Of a stretch of 64,000 nt of DNA, positions 18,854 to 27,866 are shown in pieces. Source of the stretch: JBDTME01 sp964583795 (lineage in GTDB: Bacteria; Patescibacteriota; Microgenomatia; UBA1400; PJMF01); contig CAZOWX010000005.1 in NCBI GenBank assembly GCA_964583795.1, positions 1-64,000 on the forward strand, written 5' to 3'. Both the position numbers and the translations under genes were made by a program. The notes under the pieces were generated by a model that was given only the letters and a program-made list of their open reading frames with translations, did no database searches and was not told the origin of the DNA. Each line of letters begins with the position of its first letter. Position 1 is the first letter of the stretch.

Positions 18854-20245
18854 TTAGCTTTTTGATAGTAGGTGAGCGACTTCTTTTGCCCCATCGTCAA
18901 CAAGCTGTTCTGCTAACCCCAAATAATTCAGCGGGTTAATTCCCAACAGTTGCTTTTTTACAGTTTGCGAAACAGGTAGTGAATGGACAAAACCAATGAT
19001 ATTTTTCTGATCCATCGTTTTACCCCGAGCAAATGTCTTTAACCGCTCGTATGCTGCCGCATCACCGGTTTTGCGTACTATCGTTTGTAATGCTTCGGTA
19101 ATCACTTCCCAGTGCCCGAGCAATTCAGTATGTAATCGTGACGTATTTGGAGTTACTCGTGCAAAGCCGTTTATGCATGACTGATAACCCAAAACACTAT
19201 GCGCTACGGCCACTCCAAAATTCCGTTTGACCGTACTGTCGGACAAATCACGTTGCAACCGCGAAATTGGAAGCTTTGCAATAAAATGATGGATGAGTGC
19301 ATTCGCGATACCCAAATTACCCTCACTATTTTCGAAATGAATTGGATTGACTTTCTGCGGCATGGTCGAAGACCCGACTTCGTTTGGTTTCACAACTTGC
19401 ACAAAATACTCGTCGCTAATATAGCGCCACATATCTTGATCAAGACCGATAACAATAGTGTTCACCAGTTCCAAACTTTGAAAAAACTGCACATAACTAT
19501 CAGCCGGGACTATTTGAGTCGTCCAGTTATTGGGCTTCAACCCCAAGGATTCTATAAAAGTTTTCGAGAGCCTTAACCAATTGAGTTTCGGAAAAGCTAG
19601 TTGAACAGCAGAAAAATTTCCGACGGCTCCACTGAGCTTGGCTTCAATCTGTAGTGATCGCATCGTATGCAGCTCTTTTGCTATTCTGATCGCAAAGTTC
19701 ATCACCTCTTTACCGACGGTTGTTGGGATCGCTGGTTGACCATGTGTGCGAGCAAGCATCGGCACAGATCGATACTGCTTAGCGAGTGTCGATAACCTAT
19801 CAATCAAACTCTCGAGCGTTGGGATAATCACTTCGTGAGATGCTCTTTGCAATAGTAGGCCTTGCGCTAATGAGTTGGTATCTTCACTGGTTAAACCAAA
19901 ATGAATGTACGCACTATACTCTAGTTTCTGCGCATGCAATTTTTCTCGAATAAAGTACTCTACTGCTTTGACGTCGTGTTTCGTTTCTCGTTCGATTTCT
20001 TTTACTCTCTTCGCATCTGAATCATTAAACTGCAAAAAAATTGAATCCAGTTTTTTTTGTGACGAAACAGACAATTTTTCTTTCAAAACGTTTGTAATAA
20101 AAAAATCTAAGTATCGCACTTCCACTTCAACCCGTGTTCTGATCAGTGCATATTCAGAAAAAAATTGCGAGAGTTTCTCAGTGTCGTCATGATAGCGACC
20201 ATCAATTGGGGAAATTGCAGACAGCGAAGATACAGAATCGTCCAT
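18854..20245 (-). CDS. purB: Adenylosuccinate lyase
   Basis: 463 residues, the long enterobacterial-type PurB (about 456). Cleaves adenylosuccinate to AMP and fumarate, and SAICAR to AICAR. Opens with SPIDGRY; LTSEDTN (about 118-124), ARTHGQPA (165-172) with the catalytic His, and the fumarase-superfamily loop GSSTMPQKVNP (about 291-301) with the catalytic Ser are all intact. TATAAC ends 8 nt before the ATG with no Shine-Dalgarno, so the purB-purA message is probably leaderless at its 5' end. Neighbouring purA supports the call. Confidence 0.93.
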   Translation of the reverse strand: MDDSVSSLSAISPIDGRYHDDTEKLSQFFSEYALIRTRVEVEVRYLDFFITNVLKEKLSVSSQKKLDSIFLQFNDSDAKRVKEIERETKHDVKAVEYFIREKLHAQKLEYSAYIHFGLTSEDTNSLAQGLLLQRASHEVIIPTLESLIDRLSTLAKQYRSVPMLARTHGQPAIPTTVGKEVMNFAIRIAKELHTMRSLQIEAKLSGAVGNFSAVQLAFPKLNWLRLSKTFIESLGLKPNNWTTQIVPADSYVQFFQSLELVNTIVIGLDQDMWRYISDEYFVQVVKPNEVGSSTMPQKVNPIHFENSEGNLGIANALIHHFIAKLPISRLQRDLSDSTVKRNFGVAVAHSVLGYQSCINGFARVTPNTSRLHTELLGHWEVITEALQTIVRKTGDAAAYERLKTFARGKTMDQKNIIGFVHSLPVSQTVKKQLLGINPLNYLGLAEQLVDDGAKEVAHLLSKS

Positions 20246-20363
20246 CTTTGTCAGTTATATCACAAAAATGGACAGCCGCGTACGTGTGTTGAAATGAAAA
20301 CAGATTTTTACTTTTCGCTACAAAAAAATAAAGAAGTCAAAAAAAACAACTCTATTTTTCTGT

Positions 20364-20678
20364 TCACTTTGGTTGCCATTGCGACAGAACCAAATTCACT
20401 TTATCACCCGAAAACTTAACTCCCTCTGCCAACAACATTTCCCGTTTGGTAAACATTCCAGCCGCCGCACTATACCCAGTCAAATGTCCGTTTGAAGCAA
20501 CCACTCGATGGCAAGGAGTTTGGGGAATATCGGGGTTGGTGCGCATACATGCCCCCACAGCTCGAGCCGCCTTTGGTCGACCGGCTAAAGCGGCTATTTG
20601 CCCATACGTCGCCACCTTTCCTGTCGGAATTTGGCGGGTGATTTCGTAAACTTTTTGACAAAATGTGGAGTTTCCCAT
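20364..20678 (-). CDS. Methylated-DNA-cysteine methyltransferase domain protein (Ogt/ATL-like)
   Basis: 104 residues: only the C-terminal DNA-binding/active-site domain of O6-alkylguanine alkyltransferases. GKVATYGQIAALAGRPKAARAVG gives the winged helix with the finger Arg, and PCHRVV (Cys56) is the active site, so unlike ATL proteins with Trp it should be able to accept an alkyl group. The N-terminal ribonuclease-like domain of Ada/Ogt is absent. TAGAAT ends 8 nt before the ATG (leaderless pattern). Repair of alkylated guanine is likely. Confidence 0.85.
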   Translation of the reverse strand: MGNSTFCQKVYEITRQIPTGKVATYGQIAALAGRPKAARAVGACMRTNPDIPQTPCHRVVASNGHLTGYSAAAGMFTKREMLLAEGVKFSGDKVNLVLSQWQPK

Positions 20679-21040
20679 ACTCGTTGATTCTACCCCACAC
20701 TTCGTCTTTTTTCACTTTTCGACCAAAGGAAGTCACTACTTTTCCGAGAATTTTTGATGGGAAATTAGTTATTGAGTACAAAATTTACTCAATTTTTCGT
20801 CTTAATTGTGGTCAAAAAACCTCAAGGGTCTTTCAAAATGACTACTCCAAAACCAGATTATCTCGTATATTCAAATCTTGTTTCTTTTGCTAGAATACTC
20901 TTCGTCCCTTGAAACACAGTTCAGGGACTTAACAAGTAAAGATCCCCGACCCCACTTCGCTTAAGCTACGAGGGGCGAGCACCTAAAAAGGTTCGCCTTC
21001 GATCCAGTTTTTCGATAAATTGGGCGTTAGGGAAAATCGA
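20679..21040. other. Gene-free interval with hairpin-rich GC-richer stretch before tRNA-Asn
   Basis: No coding sequence seen. The part from about 20900 to 21030 is richer in GC than its surroundings and can fold: TCCCTTGAA (about 20907) with TTCAGGGA, and GGCGAgcACCT with AGGTTCGCC around 20974-20998. A TAGAAT hexamer at about 20891 could start a transcript running into the tRNA. It may be a tRNA 5' leader, a small RNA or remains of a repeat element; I cannot tell which. Confidence 0.4.
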
Positions 21041-21112
21041 TCCCCGATAGCTCAACGGCAGAGCAGGAAGCTGTTAACTTCAAGGTTGTAGGTTCGAATC
21101 CTACTCGGGGAG
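21041..21112 (+). tRNA. tRNA-Asn (GTT)
   Basis: Acceptor TCCCCGA pairs with TCGGGGA (21105-21111), discriminator G. D-arm GCTC/GAGC, anticodon stem GAAG/CTTC with loop CTGTTAA giving anticodon GTT, and T-arm GTAGG-TTCGAAT-CCTAC are all present. CCA is not encoded. The only tRNA in the window. Confidence 0.95.
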
Positions 21113-21218
21113 CAAAATCCGCTCGAACTTCTTTTTCCTCAATAAATCTTTTAAAATAAGGTTCGAACTTAACCTACCCCGACGTGGAATGCTCGAACCT
21201 CTGATATACTTTGAGTAT

Positions 21219-22028
21219 ATGGATGAAATTATTCAACCTAATCCGACAGAAGAAATACAATCCCCACTTGTAAAAAAAAGAAAAGAAGTTGTTTTCACAG
21301 CCAATGACGACGCTTATAGTTTCTGTGATTCTGTGCAAGTAAGTGGTCTACCGATGGAATTTAAATTATGGGTTGTTTCTCTTCTTAAGAAGTGGAAATT
21401 GTTAAATGCAGATGTATCGGATCTTTCAGATGAGTCGTATCATTCAGTACTCCTTCAAGCAAAGGAGAAACTGACAAATGAAACTGTTGCTCTAGATTCA
21501 CTTGCTGATTATTCTGATACTTACGAGTGCCAATACTCTAATGAGGAAAAACAATCACATTCTGATTTTTTAGCTTTAGAAAAAGCAATTAATGAAGTAG
21601 TTATTTTTAAGAGCTATTTTGAAAGTACAACTTTTACTGTGGTTATTATTAGAAAAGATGGTAAGCGTCAGGTATTTAAAACTATACAACCTAAAAGACC
21701 TTTTGAATCGATACAAAACGATTTAGAAAAAAAACCACAAATATTTCCTGATTTTCAAATTGTTAAATTAGAAAATGAAAAACTGGCAATATTAGTAGAT
21801 TGGATTGAAGGTCACAATCCACAAAACGATGAAGAACGTCAAAAATGTTTACAAGCTGCAGAAGAACTCAAAAGTTTACAAAATGAACAAGGGACTGGAG
21901 ATTGGAAAAGTAATTTAGATCTAAATGATTCCAACTTCAAAATTACGTCTGAAGGCCAAGTTTATTATATTGATCAGCATCTTATTTTAGGTTTTATCAA
22001 TTACGGTTTTAAAGAAAGCAGTTCCTGA
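21219..22028 (+). CDS. Degenerate kinase-like protein
   Basis: 269 residues, AT-rich. The first 140 residues are charged and helical. The latter half has the order of a small-molecule/protein kinase fold: a beta hairpin with KRQVFKTIQPKRP (possible VAIK-type Lys), a hinge LAILVDWIEG, a helix QKCLQAAEELKSL, a catalytic-loop-like DLNDSNFKI and a DFG-position YYIDQ. The HxD His is replaced, so activity is doubtful. Start ATG 21219 is chosen because TATACT (21205-21210) ends 8 nt before it; an ATG at 21189 would lie upstream of that promoter. It sits directly after tRNA-Asn and before the Fic gene. Function unknown. Confidence 0.55.
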   Translation: MDEIIQPNPTEEIQSPLVKKRKEVVFTANDDAYSFCDSVQVSGLPMEFKLWVVSLLKKWKLLNADVSDLSDESYHSVLLQAKEKLTNETVALDSLADYSDTYECQYSNEEKQSHSDFLALEKAINEVVIFKSYFESTTFTVVIIRKDGKRQVFKTIQPKRPFESIQNDLEKKPQIFPDFQIVKLENEKLAILVDWIEGHNPQNDEERQKCLQAAEELKSLQNEQGTGDWKSNLDLNDSNFKITSEGQVYYIDQHLILGFINYGFKESSS

Positions 22029-22200
22029 TTTGTTCCACGACGGGGAGCTGACACAACATCACACCTATTGATCAATCTTTTTTCACAATACGATTCTCTA
22101 ACTTACTGCCTTAAGCAGAAGAGCGCAGACCTTCCTCGTATTGGATACCTCGAGAAGAAAGCTTGTCAGGCCATTATATCGAGGGAAAATACAGTGTTTA

Positions 22201-22277
22201 GTTTGTTGACATACCACTTGCAAATGTCCACAAAATAAGCTAATATGTTGACATTACTATGAGTGATGTCAACAAAC
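22201..22277. promoter_or_regulatory. Operator-like triple repeat at the fic promoter
   Basis: TGTTGACAT occurs at 22204-22212 and 22246-22254 and inverted (ATGTCAACA) at 22266-22274. The outer pair extends to a perfect 12-bp inverted repeat, GTTTGTTGACAT (22201-22212) and ATGTCAACAAAC (22266-22277). The middle copy sits between a TAATAT -10 candidate (22241-22246) and the ATG at 22259; the third is inside the first codons. Binding here would block transcription, consistent with autoregulation by the C-terminal winged helix of the Fic protein. Confidence 0.6.
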
Positions 22278-23443
22278 CTCAAATCGGTCGCTATATCAAA
22301 CAAATGGAGGGTTTTCGGGCCTTTACGCCCTTTGCCTTTCCACCCAAAGAGCTCGTGTCTGTCTCGCCAGCTCTTTATAAGAAGCATGAGGAAGCAGTTC
22401 GCCTAATAGGGAAATTGGATGGAATTACTCGTTTACTGCCAGATAAAGACTTCTTTTTGCTCATGTTCGTCAAAAAGGATGCTACCTACTCAAGTCAAAT
22501 TGAAGGTACTCAAGCGACTCTGCAAGATGCCATAGCAGCTCCTGTTACTGAAGAACAATCAAAACTTCCTCCTGATGTGGATGACATTATTCACTATATT
22601 GACGCTGTTAATTACGGTACAAACGAGTTAGCAAAGAAATTACCCCTATCCTGGCGATATATTTGCGAGATGCATGCTCGATTAATGAAGGGGGCAAGAG
22701 CTACTCAACATGCTTATCCTGGAGAGTTTAGAAAAAGCCAGAACTGGATTGGTGGTAAGACTCCTGGTGATGCAACTTTTGTACCTCCAGCAGTTCCTGA
22801 TATGAAGAATGCCTTAGACGATCTAGAGAAGTTTATTCACGCCCAAGATGATTTTCCTAGTCTAATCAAGGCAGGGCTTATACATGCCCAATTTGAGACG
22901 ATTCATCCATTTGTTGATGGTAATGGTAGAACCGGCCGCATGCTCATTACTTTGTTTTTGCATGCAGCAGGTTTATTGGAGTTACCAGTCTTATATCTCT
23001 CGAGCTATTTCAAAAAGCATCAAAAAGTGTATTACCAGCGATTGAATGACTATCATGACGAGAATGCCAATGTAGACGCTTGGCTACAATTTTTCTTGGA
23101 AGGAATAACTGAAATGGCAACTTCTTCGATTGAAACCTGTGCCAGGATCACTGATCTGAGTGATCATGATTTTGCTAAAGTACAGCAACTTGGCTCTCGG
23201 TCAGCAGCTATTACTCTTGAGATTATTCGACACTTGTTTAGTCAACCAATCGTGGGTGTAGCCGAAATTATAAAGTGGACTGGCTATTCACGCCAGGGTT
23301 CTTACAACACCATTGAACGACTGATTGACTTAAAGATTCTTGAGCCGTTTGGTGACACTTCCTATGGCCAGAAATATATCTATGCAGATTACTACGCATT
23401 ATTTGATGAGGAGTTTGCGAAGAAAAGGGTAACGAAGTCATAA
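22259..23443 (+). CDS. Fic-domain AMP-transferase with C-terminal winged helix
   Basis: 394 residues. The Fic core motif HPFVDGNGRTGR (216-227) is intact, so AMPylation of a protein target from ATP is expected. An N-terminal Fic_N region carries SSQIEG (78-83), matching the inhibitory (S/T)xxxE(G/N) helix of class II Fic enzymes, whose Glu82 would keep the site off. The C-terminal 70 residues (VGVAEIIKWTGYSRQGSYNTIERL) form a winged helix-turn-helix. The promoter carries three TGTTGACAT sites. In this architecture Fic proteins usually act alone, as here, without a separate antitoxin gene. The cellular target is unknown. Confidence 0.9.
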   Translation: MSDVNKPQIGRYIKQMEGFRAFTPFAFPPKELVSVSPALYKKHEEAVRLIGKLDGITRLLPDKDFFLLMFVKKDATYSSQIEGTQATLQDAIAAPVTEEQSKLPPDVDDIIHYIDAVNYGTNELAKKLPLSWRYICEMHARLMKGARATQHAYPGEFRKSQNWIGGKTPGDATFVPPAVPDMKNALDDLEKFIHAQDDFPSLIKAGLIHAQFETIHPFVDGNGRTGRMLITLFLHAAGLLELPVLYLSSYFKKHQKVYYQRLNDYHDENANVDAWLQFFLEGITEMATSSIETCARITDLSDHDFAKVQQLGSRSAAITLEIIRHLFSQPIVGVAEIIKWTGYSRQGSYNTIERLIDLKILEPFGDTSYGQKYIYADYYALFDEEFAKKRVTKS

Positions 23444-23564
23444 GGCATATGAAAATTAAATCACTACAGATATCAAATGGATAGACTTTTTAAACACTAT
23501 GAAGATAGTAACAATGCACCAAAGATCTTCTTTGATAAAAACTTAGCGGCTTTCTGTTCACGAG

Positions 23565-23765
23565 TTAAGATGTCGGCCATAACAGTGTTTGAAGATATCT
23601 TTTTTTGTCTGGATCTAAATGAAGTTTATCCCAGTACTTCTTCAAAGCGGAAGCAGAAATTTTTGTGTCATTAAGCCCAAAATTAATGGCTTGCTCAAGT
23701 TGAAATATAGTCCACTCTTGAGTATTTTTCTTTAGCCTAATGGTATCTGTAGACCAATTGTACAT
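23565..23765 (-). CDS. Small conserved-looking protein of unknown function
   Basis: 66 residues starting MYNWSTDTIRLKKN and ending DPDKKRYLQTLLWPTS; helical and basic. The YNWS start, the phrase LEQAINFGL and LKKYWDKLHLDPDKKRYL resemble a small protein I recall from other CPR genomes, sometimes next to nucleotidyltransferase genes, but I cannot name it. TAAAAT (23772-23777, minus strand) ends exactly 6 nt before the ATG, the same leaderless pattern as many genes here, which supports it being real despite its size. Confidence 0.6.
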   Translation of the reverse strand: MYNWSTDTIRLKKNTQEWTIFQLEQAINFGLNDTKISASALKKYWDKLHLDPDKKRYLQTLLWPTS

Positions 23766-24001
23766 TGTCGTATTTTATCATTTTTCAAAGCAAAAAGCAG
23801 TTCCTGATTTGCTCAACAACAAGGAGCATAACACTTCAATAGCTTTGGTATCTTCAAAAGACAAAGTTGTCTACTGACCCAATGATTTTCACAAAAATAT
23901 TTGAGTGATATGTTCTACATCTGGAGAAAAAATTCCCTCTTGGTTTTTATGCAGCGAATAATTTGATACAATAAGGGACAGTAACTACAATTTTCACCAC
24001 T

Positions 24002-24796
24002 ATGACAGAAAATGTCGGTAAACACGTTCAAGAAGATTCAACAGCAGCAAAGCAGTCACCCGACGGAGCGACTGACTTTACTGACAAACAGTCTTTTGTT
24101 TCTTTTTTCCAACACGGATCAAATTCAACACTCCTTGTAGTAGCGGGACTCTTAATCCTCAGTGTTTTAGGCATTGGGTTTCTACTATCTCAACAAAACC
24201 AATATGACCAAGTTCCTGTTGGACCATTAAAACTTACTGTAACAACTACAGAACCCCAACCCACAACAATTCAAAGCACAGCAACACCGACCATCGATAC
24301 CAGTACTCCAACAGCATCCCCCACCGCATCAGTACAACCAGTGAAACCACTTGCCACCAAGAAACCAGCAAAACCAACTCCTACACCAATCACTGGAGTA
24401 GACCTGCGGTTTGTTGATGTGTTCTTTTATCCTGTGCCAGAACCCAATAAAGCTTTTACACCGTGGAGAGTTGCAAATGGCGGTAGCATTACCGTTTCAA
24501 ACGAGAGAAATGTTGGTGAGTTTAAGTTAAATGCCGTGCTCGTGAATTATGGGACTGAAGAATCGAAAAATATTTGGGTACACTACTTTATCGATGGTTC
24601 TCAAGTGCAAAAAGGTATCGCTTACTTACCTGGTAATATGGTGGCTGATGAGCTCGTTACACGCGATTCAGCACAACCGGTAAAGCTGCCCAACACCGGC
24701 ACACACACAATCAAGATTGTTATTGATCCTGACAATCAGTCCAGCGATGTGAATACCGCCAATAACACATACACGTTCACATACTCGGTGAAGTAA
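24002..24796 (+). CDS. Membrane-anchored CARDB-domain protein
   Basis: 264 residues: cytoplasmic acidic N-terminus, one transmembrane helix (about 41-62), a Thr/Pro stalk (about 85-135), and an extracytoplasmic Ig-like CARDB domain whose last strands read HTIKIVIDPDNQSSDVNTANNTYTF, the typical end of that family. TACAAT hexamers at 23967 and 23986 are candidate -10 boxes. Probably an adhesion or scaffold protein at the cell surface. Confidence 0.75.
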   Translation: MTENVGKHVQEDSTAAKQSPDGATDFTDKQSFVSFFQHGSNSTLLVVAGLLILSVLGIGFLLSQQNQYDQVPVGPLKLTVTTTEPQPTTIQSTATPTIDTSTPTASPTASVQPVKPLATKKPAKPTPTPITGVDLRFVDVFFYPVPEPNKAFTPWRVANGGSITVSNERNVGEFKLNAVLVNYGTEESKNIWVHYFIDGSQVQKGIAYLPGNMVADELVTRDSAQPVKLPNTGTHTIKIVIDPDNQSSDVNTANNTYTFTYSVK

Positions 24797-24841
24797 TTCA
24801 AACAAGGATTGAAAAAATTGTATTATAAGGAGACAAACAAC

Positions 24842-25222
24842 ATGTCAAAATACGTTGATGGATTCGTTCTCATCGTCCCCAAAGACAAGATTGAGGATTA
24901 CAAAAAAATGGCGGAAGGTGGTCGAGATGCGTGGATGAAACACGGCGCATTAGAGTACTATGAGTGTCGAAGTGATGATCTATCTCCTCAGGAAATGGGA
25001 GATGAAAAAACACGTCGGTTTGATGACATGGCTGGAGCAAGCAGTGATGAAACAGTTTGGTTCTCTTTTATAGTGTTTAAATCAAAAGAGCACCGTGACG
25101 AAGTAAATAAAAAAGTGATCGCTGAGATGAGTGAACAGATGAAAGAACTCACCGATATGCAAATGCCTGTGGATATGAAAAGAATGGCCTATGGAGGTTT
25201 TCAAGTTGAAGTCGAAGGGTAA
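24842..25222 (+). CDS. DUF1428 family protein (YbaA-like)
   Basis: 126 residues. MSKYVDGFVLIVPKDKIEDY at the start, KHGALEYYECRSDD and WFSFIVFKSKEHRDEVNKKV are the conserved blocks of DUF1428, a ferredoxin-like dimeric alpha-beta barrel fold related to antibiotic-biosynthesis monooxygenases. The start is set by AAGGAG 8 nt upstream of ATG 24842. It follows the CARDB gene by 45 bp. Biochemical role unknown in this family. Confidence 0.85.
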   Translation: MSKYVDGFVLIVPKDKIEDYKKMAEGGRDAWMKHGALEYYECRSDDLSPQEMGDEKTRRFDDMAGASSDETVWFSFIVFKSKEHRDEVNKKVIAEMSEQMKELTDMQMPVDMKRMAYGGFQVEVEG

Positions 25223-25416
25223 ATCAGAACTCAAATCGTGGAAATGGAGCAATCTGTTTTTCGATAAAGCAGTTCTTGGTTTCTATATTAGGAGTAAAAT
25301 TAAGCTCGATTTTTTTCTCAATACATTTTTCAAAATATGGTTCGTGCCTGCCCTTGCTGGATTATAGAATACCGACTAACTGGCAAGCAGACACAAACCT
25401 CAGTTAGGATCATTAC

Positions 25417-26277
25417 ATGAATTGGATTATTGCCAGTGTACTCATGTTTGTGAGTTCAGTCGCTTTGTATCTCTGCGTACGCAAGAGCAATACCCTAAAA
25501 ACACCTCGGCAGCTGAGTAACCTGGCAATGTTTCTTATCCCAGTGCTTGTGTATCTGGGAGTAATAGTTAAAACCCCAACGAGTTTCGCACTTAAGCCAT
25601 TTGAGTACTTTCTCATTGTGGTTCAAGGTATATTCTTTAGTTATCTTGGAAATGTATTTTCTTTAAAAGGAATCGAATATGCTCCAAACCCTGGATACAG
25701 CCTGATTATTTCAAAAAGTTATGTCGTTTTTACGGCTATTGCTTCAGTATTTCTCTTTTCTGCTCCACTTACGTTGAAGTCAGTGGTCGCGATGGCATGC
25801 ATCGTTGTATTCTCAGCTTTCATCACAATCAACAAAGACAAAAGCAGAACTTCTTCGAATACGTTGTGGATTCCTTATACCATGGGTGCATTTTTTTGCT
25901 GGGGTTTGTTGGCCTTAAGTTCGAAATATTTACTCAATATGGGTGTTCCAATTCTGACTCGGCTCATCTTATCGATGTTAGTCGTCACCGTCCTAACATT
26001 TGGGGAAATACTATTAAAGAAAATAAATGTTTTTCGAATCAATAAACTTCAGATAGTAACACTACTGTCCATGGGAATGTTCGGTGCGAGCTATGCTTAC
26101 TTCATGCAAGTTGGATTTCAGCTAGCTCCAAATGTTGGTTATGTGAATGCAACAAATGCGGCTTCAATTTCTTTACTCACCCTTATGTCTGCTTTCTTTT
26201 TTAAAGACGAACTAACAATCAAAAAAATGATTGGGATATTGGGTGTCACTGTCGGGTTGCTACTGCTATTCCTTTAG
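25417..26277 (+). CDS. EamA/DMT-superfamily transporter
   Basis: 286 residues with about ten hydrophobic helices in two homologous halves, the EamA pattern of drug/metabolite transporters. A conserved segment SLKGIEYAPNPGYSLIISKSYV in the first half is mirrored by GFQLAPNVGYVNATNAASIS in the second; both Pro-Gly/Asn repeats sit at the substrate helices. TAGGAT 8 nt upstream of the ATG may be the ribosome site. Substrate unknown. Confidence 0.85.
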   Translation: MNWIIASVLMFVSSVALYLCVRKSNTLKTPRQLSNLAMFLIPVLVYLGVIVKTPTSFALKPFEYFLIVVQGIFFSYLGNVFSLKGIEYAPNPGYSLIISKSYVVFTAIASVFLFSAPLTLKSVVAMACIVVFSAFITINKDKSRTSSNTLWIPYTMGAFFCWGLLALSSKYLLNMGVPILTRLILSMLVVTVLTFGEILLKKINVFRINKLQIVTLLSMGMFGASYAYFMQVGFQLAPNVGYVNATNAASISLLTLMSAFFFKDELTIKKMIGILGVTVGLLLLFL

Positions 26278-26394
26278 CTCGATAACACAGAAAGATTGTG
26301 TATTTTCCGACAAAAACACTAATTTCCACTGTAATTTGTAGTCTCAAATTGAGAACAATGGACTCAAGTTCTTAAACTCTGCTATACTCAACGT

Positions 26395-27059
26395 ATGAGA
26401 AAAAATAATAAACTGAAAAAAACTTTTCGCCTGCAACCAATCTCAAGAAAAAACCTTTTCAATTAATCATAATTCTTTCACTAATAGCTGTTATTGGAAT
26501 ACTTCTACTACTCATCGTACGGATTATTCAATATAAAAAGAGTCTCATACCTGTTGACAACCCTATCCCAACTCAGAGCTCGACAATATTTACTCCTTCA
26601 AAAAAAATATGCGATGTCTATGGTGTGGTTGAAAATGATGTGATAAGCGAGCTACTCGATACGTATACCGTAAAATCAGGAGATACTCTCATCAGTATTG
26701 CCAACAATGTTTTACATAATCCTGACTCTGTCAGTGATCTCTATACATTAAATAAAAATCGATATCCAGGATTACAAGAGAGATCGTCAATTGAAACAGG
26801 TTGGAAATTACTGCTTCCAAATGAGGAATTAATGAAACGAAAATACTCGGTGATTTGGAAAGCATCTGGCAACATTTTTATTCTTGAGTCTGGCAAGTTT
26901 GTCATCAAGTCACAAACACGCTATGTGCTGGGAGCACATGAAGTGAGCGCACGGATGCAAAAAAGTCTTGGCAATATTCAAGATGGAGATTGTGTTGTTG
27001 TTTATCTTGGTCGTGGCAGCGGTTGGGATAGCGAAGTGTATCTTCTCAAGAGTCAATAA
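26395..27059 (+). CDS. LysM-domain membrane protein interrupted by a -1 frameshift
   Basis: The frame from 26466 to 27059 encodes a transmembrane helix (IIILSLIAVIGILLLLIV), a linker, a LysM domain (YTVKSGDTLISIANN to WKLLLPNEE) and a C-terminal domain, but has no start codon until GTG 26625, which would lose the helix. An ATG at 26395, with TATACT ending 6 nt upstream, opens MRKNNKLKKTFR in the next frame and stops at 26464. One extra A in the A7 run at 26416-26422 or the A6 run at 26448-26453 would join both into one protein. LysM binds peptidoglycan. Either an assembly indel, phase variation, frameshifting or a decayed gene. Confidence 0.65.
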
Positions 27060-27241
27060 GTTGCAAAACAATTAATGAAATGAATAAGAAACACAAACCG
27101 TTTAAACATGTTTGGAAAAGTAGTTCAGATTCTATCAAATACTCCTTCACGTAGAAGCACGTACAACAAAATTTCTCATGTATTGTTAAACGCAAACTAA
27201 AAGTCTCAATTCTCTTTTCTGCTCTTTGTTATAATCACTTC

Positions 27242-27775
27242 ATGGACGTCATCACTTTTTCTCAACAAACAAAGCAAGAGGCCGATAAACTCTTGCAGTA
27301 TGGAAATGTGTTGGCAGTGCTATCACAGTTTGGCACTGTAGTACTATCCGGAAGTTATCAATATAACCTGATGTATGATCCTGATATTGATTTGACAGTG
27401 TTGTCAAACAATCCAGAAGAAAGCTCGTATCAAGCTTTACTCGAATTTATCAAACAAAGAAAATTCCAAAAATACGAGTTTGGCGATTTCTCTACATTCC
27501 CGCATCAGAATCGCCCAAAAGAAATTATTCTCGTTTTAGTTCATGAATATAACGGTCGAAGGTGGGAAATTGAAATATGGTTTAAAAAACGTCTGTCCGA
27601 AATTGACATCAATTTTGAAAAATTAATCTCAAAGGTAACGAAAGCACAAAAAGCCAAAATTCTGGAACTCAAACACCAACGGTCTACACAAAACATCTCG
27701 AAGCAAACATTGAGTAGTGCAAGAATCTATAAGCAAGTTCTCTTAGGAAAAGAAACTGAGTTGCCTGATTTATAG
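27242..27775 (+). CDS. Nucleotidyltransferase-fold protein
   Basis: 177 residues. VVLSGSYQYNLMYDPDIDLTV is the GS-x-DxD signature of the polymerase-beta nucleotidyltransferase fold, with both Asp metal ligands, and EIEIWFKK could provide the third acidic residue. C-terminal part is basic and helical. Likely transfers a nucleotide to a small molecule, RNA or protein; no partner HEPN or antitoxin gene is adjacent. TATAAT (27230-27235) ends 6 nt before the ATG. Confidence 0.75.
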   Translation: MDVITFSQQTKQEADKLLQYGNVLAVLSQFGTVVLSGSYQYNLMYDPDIDLTVLSNNPEESSYQALLEFIKQRKFQKYEFGDFSTFPHQNRPKEIILVLVHEYNGRRWEIEIWFKKRLSEIDINFEKLISKVTKAQKAKILELKHQRSTQNISKQTLSSARIYKQVLLGKETELPDL

Positions 27776-27866
27776 ACACACCACTTCATCTCATTTTTTG
27801 TACCATTTCAAAAGAAAACTTTTTATCCTTCCCAAAACTTCCCTCTTGTTTTTTTCGTAACCAAGA

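Noticed and set aside
21121..21188. Possible second tRNA remnant (GGTTCGAACTT) after tRNA-Asn
   Set aside because: Only a T-arm-like fragment; no acceptor, D or anticodon arms can be drawn.
23477..23674. 65-codon plus-strand frame overlapping the small minus-strand gene at 23565
   Set aside because: No ribosome site or -10 box; the opposite-strand gene has a clean leaderless promoter and a conserved-looking product.
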